Below, in pieces: positions 7,108 to 10,778 of a stretch of DNA of 10,778 nt (position 1 is its first letter; every line of letters begins with the position of its first letter). A program made the position numbers and the translations under genes. Source of the stretch: Cyclostephanos tholiformis (taxonomy: Eukaryota > Bacillariophyta > Thalassiosirophyceae > Thalassiosirales > Thalassiosiraceae); assembly GCA_036939975.1 (NCBI GenBank), contig JALLPB010001200.1:1-10778 (forward strand). The letters are read 5' to 3'. Under the pieces are notes generated by a model, which was not told the origin of the DNA, did not search any database, and worked only from the letters and a program-made list of their open reading frames with translations.

Positions 7108-8106
7108 GTCTGTGGTGGGAGAATCAGTTGAAGGAGAGTCCGCGGTAGGTGATGACGTTGATGGTGTTGCTGAGGGAGCGCTAGTGGCCGTGGGAGAGTC
7201 CGTAGTCGGCGAGTCCGTGGTGGGAGAATTTGATGGCTGGCCACTGGATGAGCTTGTCATAGGAGAACTCGATGGCTTGCTACTGGGTGAGCTCGTCGGA
7301 GGAGAACTCACAGGCTGGCTACTGGGTGGGCTTGTCATAGGAGAACTCGATGGCTTGCTACTTGGTGAGCTCGTCACAGGAGAACTCACAGGCTGGCTAC
7401 TGGGTGAGCTCGTCGCGGGAGAGCGTATAGGAGCATCGGTGTCGATCCTTGTTGGAGTAGCAGATGTAGGTGATAATGTTGATGGTTTTGCAAATGTAGG
7501 TGATGACGTTGATGGTGTCGCCGAAGGAGCATTTGTGGGAGCTAAGGTCGGAGCTTTTGTTGTGGTTGCAGGAGTAGGTAATGGCGTTGCCGGTGTGGCC
7601 AAGGGGGCATTCGTGGGGGCTGAGGTCGGAGTGTCTCTTGTTATTGAATTCGTGGGTGATGCCGATGTTGGTGTTGCCGAGGGAGCCATTGTGGGAGCGA
7701 GGGGCGTAGGCGTTGGCGGAGGGGTGACTCTCTCTGTATCAAAGAACCAATCATAGAAATCCTTGACCCACAGCGATCGAAGATGGCTGTGGTCTGCGTC
7801 ATCGGCGCTCGCTCGTCCAGAGTCCGACGGCAATGAGACAACATGGTTGCCTCCGGCGTCTCCTTTCTCGTTGCTACCGGCGGCGGCGGAGGAGGAAGAG
7901 GCCAATTCGCGTCGCAACCCCGACTCGCGGACGACCATTGACGACGACGCGCCTAAGACGCGGTCCGCTGGGGTGGCCGCCACCACATCCTGTGACGCCG
8001 CCTCCGTCCAACCGCAGCAATTCGCCGCGAGTAGAAGGGCGCACGACGAGGCGACGAACAGTTGCCGTCGTAGTCTAAGGGCTACTCGTCGTCGTCCTGT
8101 CTCCAT
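6985..8106 (-). CDS. Secreted Ser/Thr/Pro-rich mucin-like repeat protein
   Basis: The 373-residue product starts with a basic N-terminus and a hydrophobic stretch (residues 15-29, LFVASSCALLLAANC), with likely signal cleavage after WTEA (residue 36), so it is probably secreted. Residues 37-126 are a non-repeat region ending in an aromatic segment (DFYDWFFDT, 116-124). Residues 128-356 are almost only Pro, Thr, Ser and Ala with SPT/APT units, including five 13-residue repeats (about 230-294) and TDSPTTDSP units. Such domains are usually heavily O-glycosylated in extracellular or cell-wall-associated proteins; that role is inferred. No catalytic domain is present. The last 15 residues (His/Gln/Leu-rich) look like a frameshifted copy of the repeat, so the true end may be near 6899. 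The gene diverges from bL25m. Confidence 0.75.
   Translation of the reverse strand: METGRRRVALRLRRQLFVASSCALLLAANCCGWTEAASQDVVAATPADRVLGASSSMVVRESGLRRELASSSSAAAGSNEKGDAGGNHVVSLPSDSGRASADDADHSHLRSLWVKDFYDWFFDTERVTPPPTPTPLAPTMAPSATPTSASPTNSITRDTPTSAPTNAPLATPATPLPTPATTTKAPTLAPTNAPSATPSTSSPTFAKPSTLSPTSATPTRIDTDAPIRSPATSSPSSQPVSSPVTSSPSSKPSSSPMTSPPSSQPVSSPPTSSPSSKPSSSPMTSSSSGQPSNSPTTDSPTTDSPTATSAPSATPSTSSPTADSPSTDSPTTDSPNADSTLSTSSPTSAKLTNIGTDTLLQQHHQRHHLHLPN
7223..7417 (-). repeat. Five 39-bp tandem repeats (13 residues each), alternating types
   Basis: Units of exactly 39 bp begin at 7223, 7262, 7301, 7340 and 7379. On the minus strand each encodes a variant of TSSPSSxPxSSPx. Units 2 and 4 (K-P-S type) resemble each other more than their neighbours, and units 3 and 5 (Q-P-V type) likewise, which makes a 78-bp higher-order repeat. 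Unit 1 is more diverged. Confidence 0.9.
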
Positions 8107-8264
8107 GGTCTTGTTTTTGGGTTATTTGATGCTTCTCTGTTCGATATCCAAAATCGGGTACGCACAACTAAGCCACACCCCAAGATAGGAGCACTGGGCT
8201 TACCTAGCTGGTCTTAGAGTGACGAGCAGGGCGAGAACAGCACGGAAGTGCCTGAAGCACGCAA

Positions 8265-8272
8265 TGACGTCA
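8265..8272. promoter_or_regulatory. Perfect CRE-type palindrome TGACGTCA
   Basis: This 8-bp palindrome is the consensus binding site for bZIP factors of the CREB/ATF type. In diatoms, related TGACGT/ACGTCA motifs are known to control CO2- and cAMP-responsive genes. It sits between two divergent genes. Function here is inferred; one such site can arise by chance. Confidence 0.4.
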
Positions 8273-8300
8273 ATTTTGAGAACTTTCTCGGGCTCACAAG

Positions 8301-8504
8301 GTACGTGGGAGTTAAATAAGTCTTTTTCGAAAACTTGGACACCCCGGAGTTCAGTTGTGTCGAACCGAAGGGAGCAAGAAAGGCATGTAACTCCAAGGTT
8401 CGCGCGACCCCTTTTCATTCCATCCTTTTCACCACCACCCCCTCAATGAAAATGTCTGTACGTCGTACGCTTTAATTTTTTAGGCCTGACTTATTTATTT
8501 TTAG
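8301..8504 (+). other. Candidate 5'-UTR intron of the bL25m gene
   Basis: A strong donor (CAAG|GTACGT at 8301) and a strong acceptor (TTATTTATTTTTAG|GTTC ending at 8504), with a branch-like CTGAC at 8486-8490, frame a 204-base segment. The acceptor is 16 bases before the bL25m start codon. An upstream ATG at 8264 would not be in frame after splicing, so the intron would lie in the leader. No transcript evidence is available. Confidence 0.3.
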
Positions 8505-8520
8505 GTTCAGGAAACAAAAA

Positions 8521-8686
8521 ATGGCACCATCGTCCCAAATTAAGCTTATGCGTCATGCGGCCCGCTCCGTCCTCTCGCGGGACGGTCACCTTCGCATCCT
8601 TCCATCATCGTTTTCATCGTCATCGTCTTTGCCTTCGTCTCATTATGCCGCGCGGGAACATGGACTCGGTCCACAGCAACGGCGGC

Positions 8687-8720
<34 letters not shown>

Positions 8721-9849
8721 AGGTCAGCGCCGTACCTACTCCGCCGTCGGCCCCACCCGCCCCCTGCGCGCGCAACCGAACAAGTACGTTACGGGTGTCA
8801 CGCCCGATCAAGTATCCAATGTCCAGGAATTGAGGGATTGGTACTCGGCAAACTTTGTGGATTGGGAGGACGAGCCCGACAGGATCATCGTGCGCGGTAC
8901 CGGCGAGGGGGCGGAGGCTCGGGAAGGGGAGGGGGAGGATGATGATGAGGAGGATGAAGTCGACGGCCGTGGCGGCATCATTCTCCCCGAAGGCCTGACG
9001 AAGCGTAACGTCCGTCCCCTCGTGGCATACCTCCGCGAGCCCGGTCGGGAGGAGGGATCGCGCAATTGTTACCGGTTGCGCAATCCTGGTATTAACGATC
9101 CGAACTTCCCCCTCATACCCGGGATGTTGCACGGATCGGATCCCACGCGCGGCGTACTCTCGATACATCCGGACTCGAAGATCATGGTCAAGACGCCTTG
9201 GTTCGAAATACAAAGGGAGCTCGATCGGTACCATCACGGGATCAACGGCAGCTTCGTCAACAGGGTGTACGCGTTGACGGTATACCACGCGAACGAGGCA
9301 CACCTGGATCACCATCGCAGTCGCGTAGTGAAGAAGAGGGATAGGAATAAATATACCGTCGACGACGAGAAGATGGCAATAATTCCCATACCTCCCCCGA
9401 GTCTGCCGGTACCGCCGCCGCGTACGCCGGTTCCGGGATTGGTAAACGTCCTCGTCGTGCCCGCTGACCTACAGATGCATCCCGTCGGAAATTTCGCGTA
9501 CTGTCTCAATTACATTAGGTATCATCCCAAGAAACCTATCAAGATACCCGTGAGATGCGTGAACGAGGAGGAATCGCCGGCTATGAAACGGGGCGGATTC
9601 TTATCGATGGTGAATCGAACGATCGAGTGCCTCGTGGACGAGGACGTTGCTATACCCGAGAAAATATTTGTGGAATGCAGTGGACTGAGGCAGAAGGACG
9701 TTGTGAGACGCGATAGACTCATCGTACCGGACGGGGTGAGGATCCATCCCAGGGTGGCGGCGGATTACCTCATCGGCACGGTCTTCGGTGCCAAGGGTGG
9801 CGGGGGGGGGGACGATGAGAAGAAGGAGGAGAACGAGAAGAAGAAGTAG
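8521..9849 (+). CDS. Mitochondrial large ribosomal subunit protein bL25m
   Basis: The 442-residue product is a bL25 (RplY/CTC family) 5S-rRNA-binding ribosomal protein for mitochondria. Residues 1-75 are rich in Arg, Ser and Gln, almost free of acidic residues, and end in RRTYS, a typical mitochondrial cleavage context; there is no plastid bipartite signal. After an acidic insert (129-149) the N-terminal bL25 domain shows LVAYLREPG (167-175), RLRNPG and PLIPGMLHGSDP (185-208), and VVPADLQMHPVGN (312-324). The C-terminal beta domain spans about 335-411: IRYHPKKPIKIPV, RGGFLSMVNRTIECLV, IPEKIFVECSGL and VPDGVRI. The tail is Gly- then Lys/Glu-rich. The start is the first ATG, placed just after a leader ending in AAAAA. 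The gene is longer than bacterial bL25 because of presequence, inserts and tail. Confidence 0.85.
8689..8718 (+). repeat. (CAG)10 run encoding polyglutamine in the bL25m presequence
   Basis: Ten uninterrupted CAG codons encode Gln 57-66, preceded by three CGG/CGG/CGG-type Arg codons. The run sits in the presumed cleavable presequence, so length change should be tolerated. Confidence 0.95.
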
Positions 9850-10354
9850 TGGAGGTATGATATTATCATTAGAGGGGGGGGGTAGGGGTGAGACCGTCTT
9901 ACCCTCTTTTTTCTTACTTGAGAGAGAGGGGCGTATCGAGATTCGTTCGCATGTTTACGTGGGATGAGATGCAATCGTTTCGCCTCGCAGCCGCCCGGAA
10001 GAATTAATCGGAAATCAATAAGACACTCTTTTTGTGGTAATGATTCATCGTGCTTTCTTTTATCCTATGTGGGTATTGTACAATATTATGAAGTCAGCGG
10101 ACGACGCCTCATTTTTTTCGATCCTACTCTACTGATTACATTATCTGGCCTCGATTAGCAATCTAGTGATTTAGATAGTGGGGATACTTTAGAAATGCCC
10201 ATGTGATGAAAAAACCCCAGCTGCGACAAAAAAAATGTGAAAGGTCACTAAATAATTCTCCATGCACTATCGTACTCTGGATGCGTCACAAAAGTTGGTC
10301 GTCGGGATTGTCCTTGCCTGTTTTTGCCTTATCCGAGGTGTGATTCGTCCGACA
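9850..10354. other. Convergent intergenic spacer
   Basis: The 505 bases between the stop codons of bL25m (plus) and the cyclase-like gene (minus) hold both 3' untranslated regions. There is an eight-to-nine-G run near 9871-9880, a pyrimidine-rich patch near 9895-9915, and otherwise AT-rich sequence. No tRNA, no recognisable protein and no canonical AATAAA on either strand were found; short open frames here look like chance. Confidence 0.6.
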
Positions 10355-10726
10355 TCAGCCCCTCCGCCTCGGCACCAGCGCCAACGCCCGAATGGGCGAC
10401 CCGGTACCGCCCCGAATCTTCAGCGACGACGCGATGAGGATCGCGCCCTTGGGTGGAAGCATGTCCAGATTCGCGAGCGAGGCCAGGCCGTAGCGGTTGT
10501 TCTTGTGCAGGAGGTTGTGCGCCGGGTGGGGCGGGATCATGCCCCCGGCCTGTCCGGCATCGGTACCGATGCACTGGCCGCCCCAGCCGACGATGTCCTT
10601 GGTGAGGAGGTACTCGATGACCTCGGCCGTCGGACCGGGCGTGTGCGGTCCCGTCTCGTTCGCGTTTAGGAAGAGGTCCTGGTCGTGCGAGCGCTTGTCC
10701 CAATCGGATCGCATGACCATCCACTC

Positions 10727-10778
<52 letters not shown>
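10355..10778 (-). CDS. Cyclase / kynurenine formamidase-like hydrolase, C-terminal part, 5' end cut
   Basis: About 124 C-terminal residues of a cyclase-superfamily hydrolase (metal-dependent amide or lactone hydrolases such as kynurenine formamidase and isatin hydrolase) are present. Visible blocks are WMVMRSDWDKR, the IVGWGGQCIGTDAG segment, IPPHPAHNLLH, YGLASLANLDMLPPKGA and LKIRGGTGSPIRALALVP before the stop at 10355-10357. The N-terminal metal site (HxGTHxDxPxH) would lie beyond the window edge. The first ATG at 10720 is not the true start, because in-frame GEW precedes it and fits the family's MRTDW-preceding block. Reading then enters the C-run at 10728. Substrate cannot be told. It converges with bL25m. 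Confidence 0.75.
10728..10778. repeat. 51-base poly-C run at the window edge
   Basis: Every base from 10728 to 10778 is C. On the minus strand it would encode at least 16 Gly inside a conserved hydrolase domain, which is not credible, so it is most likely a sequencing or assembly artefact at a contig end, or possibly a homopolymer inside an unseen intron. Confidence 0.9.

Larger units (their letters stand above)
8107..8520. promoter_or_regulatory. Divergent intergenic region / shared promoter
   Basis: About 414 bases separate the start codons of the minus-strand secreted-protein gene and the plus-strand bL25m gene, so both promoters and 5' leaders must lie here. Visible elements are TGACGTCA at 8265-8272, an imperfect palindrome around GTACGTCGTAC (8459-8469), and a possible intron. 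Open frames on both strands (8219-8449 plus, 8200-8418 minus) show no protein family signature and are taken as chance. No clear TATA box was seen. Confidence 0.6.

Noticed and set aside
7046..7756. 236-codon plus-strand open frame rich in Gly, Val, Glu and Asp, antisense to the secreted protein
   Set aside because: It is the reverse-complement shadow of Ser/Pro/Thr codons in the repeats, has no signal or domain, and vanishes outside the repeat region.
8219..8449. 76-codon plus-strand open frame in the divergent spacer
   Set aside because: No recognisable motif, overlaps a probable promoter and intron signals, and overlaps open frames on the other strand, as expected by chance.
8620..9315. 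231-codon minus-strand open frame opposite bL25m
   Set aside because: It lies wholly antisense to a recognisable conserved protein and has no family features; high GC makes such antisense frames common.
9850..10354. Possible tRNA or other structured RNA in the convergent spacer
   Set aside because: No T-loop GTTC-like box with matching stems or A-box pattern could be found by eye.
10329..10724. 131-codon minus-strand frame and 135-codon plus-strand frame over the cyclase-like gene
   Set aside because: Both are shadows of the frame 10355-10778, which alone shows a protein family.

Overview
The window looks like nuclear DNA of a stramenopile alga, most likely a diatom. Four observations point there: decayed LTR retrotransposons of a type common in diatom genomes, a secreted Ser/Pro/Thr-repeat protein of the kind diatoms make in number, a nuclear gene for a mitochondrial bL25 ribosomal protein with a presequence, and long intron-free reading frames. 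The assignment rests on recognising protein families by eye; no database search was possible.

Positions 1 to about 6815 hold two dead LTR retrotransposons head to tail, both reading on the + strand. The first (1 to about 2128) has the Ty3/gypsy order reverse transcriptase, RNase H, integrase, then a polypurine tract and the probable start of the 3' LTR. The second (about 2155 to 6815) has the Ty1/copia order gag, protease, integrase, reverse transcriptase. Both carry many stops and frameshifts, have lost most of the integrase core, and lack the second Asp of the reverse transcriptase catalytic pair. The reverse transcriptase of the second is split by about 1 kb of unrelated DNA (about 4746-5760) holding a 7-bp microsatellite and an internal duplicated segment. 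CpG is very rare in the retroelement part sampled, and several stops sit where the family usually has Arg, as expected from decay of methylated CpG.

From about 6900 the DNA becomes CpG-rich and genic. A minus-strand gene (6985-8106) encodes a secreted mucin-like protein with tandem repeats; its 3' end appears frameshifted within a 69-bp repeat. It diverges from a plus-strand gene (8521-9849) for mitochondrial large-subunit ribosomal protein bL25m. The roughly 410-bp divergent spacer contains a perfect TGACGTCA site and a possible 5'-UTR intron. After a convergent spacer, a minus-strand gene fragment (10355 to the window edge) encodes the C-terminal part of a cyclase/kynurenine-formamidase-like hydrolase. 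It is cut off by 51 consecutive C residues, probably an assembly or sequencing artefact.

The genes do not form a pathway. I found no convincing new multi-gene system. The points most worth a second look are the repeat-encoded secreted protein with its frameshifted end, the unidentified insert inside the second retroelement, and the CpG-decay signature.
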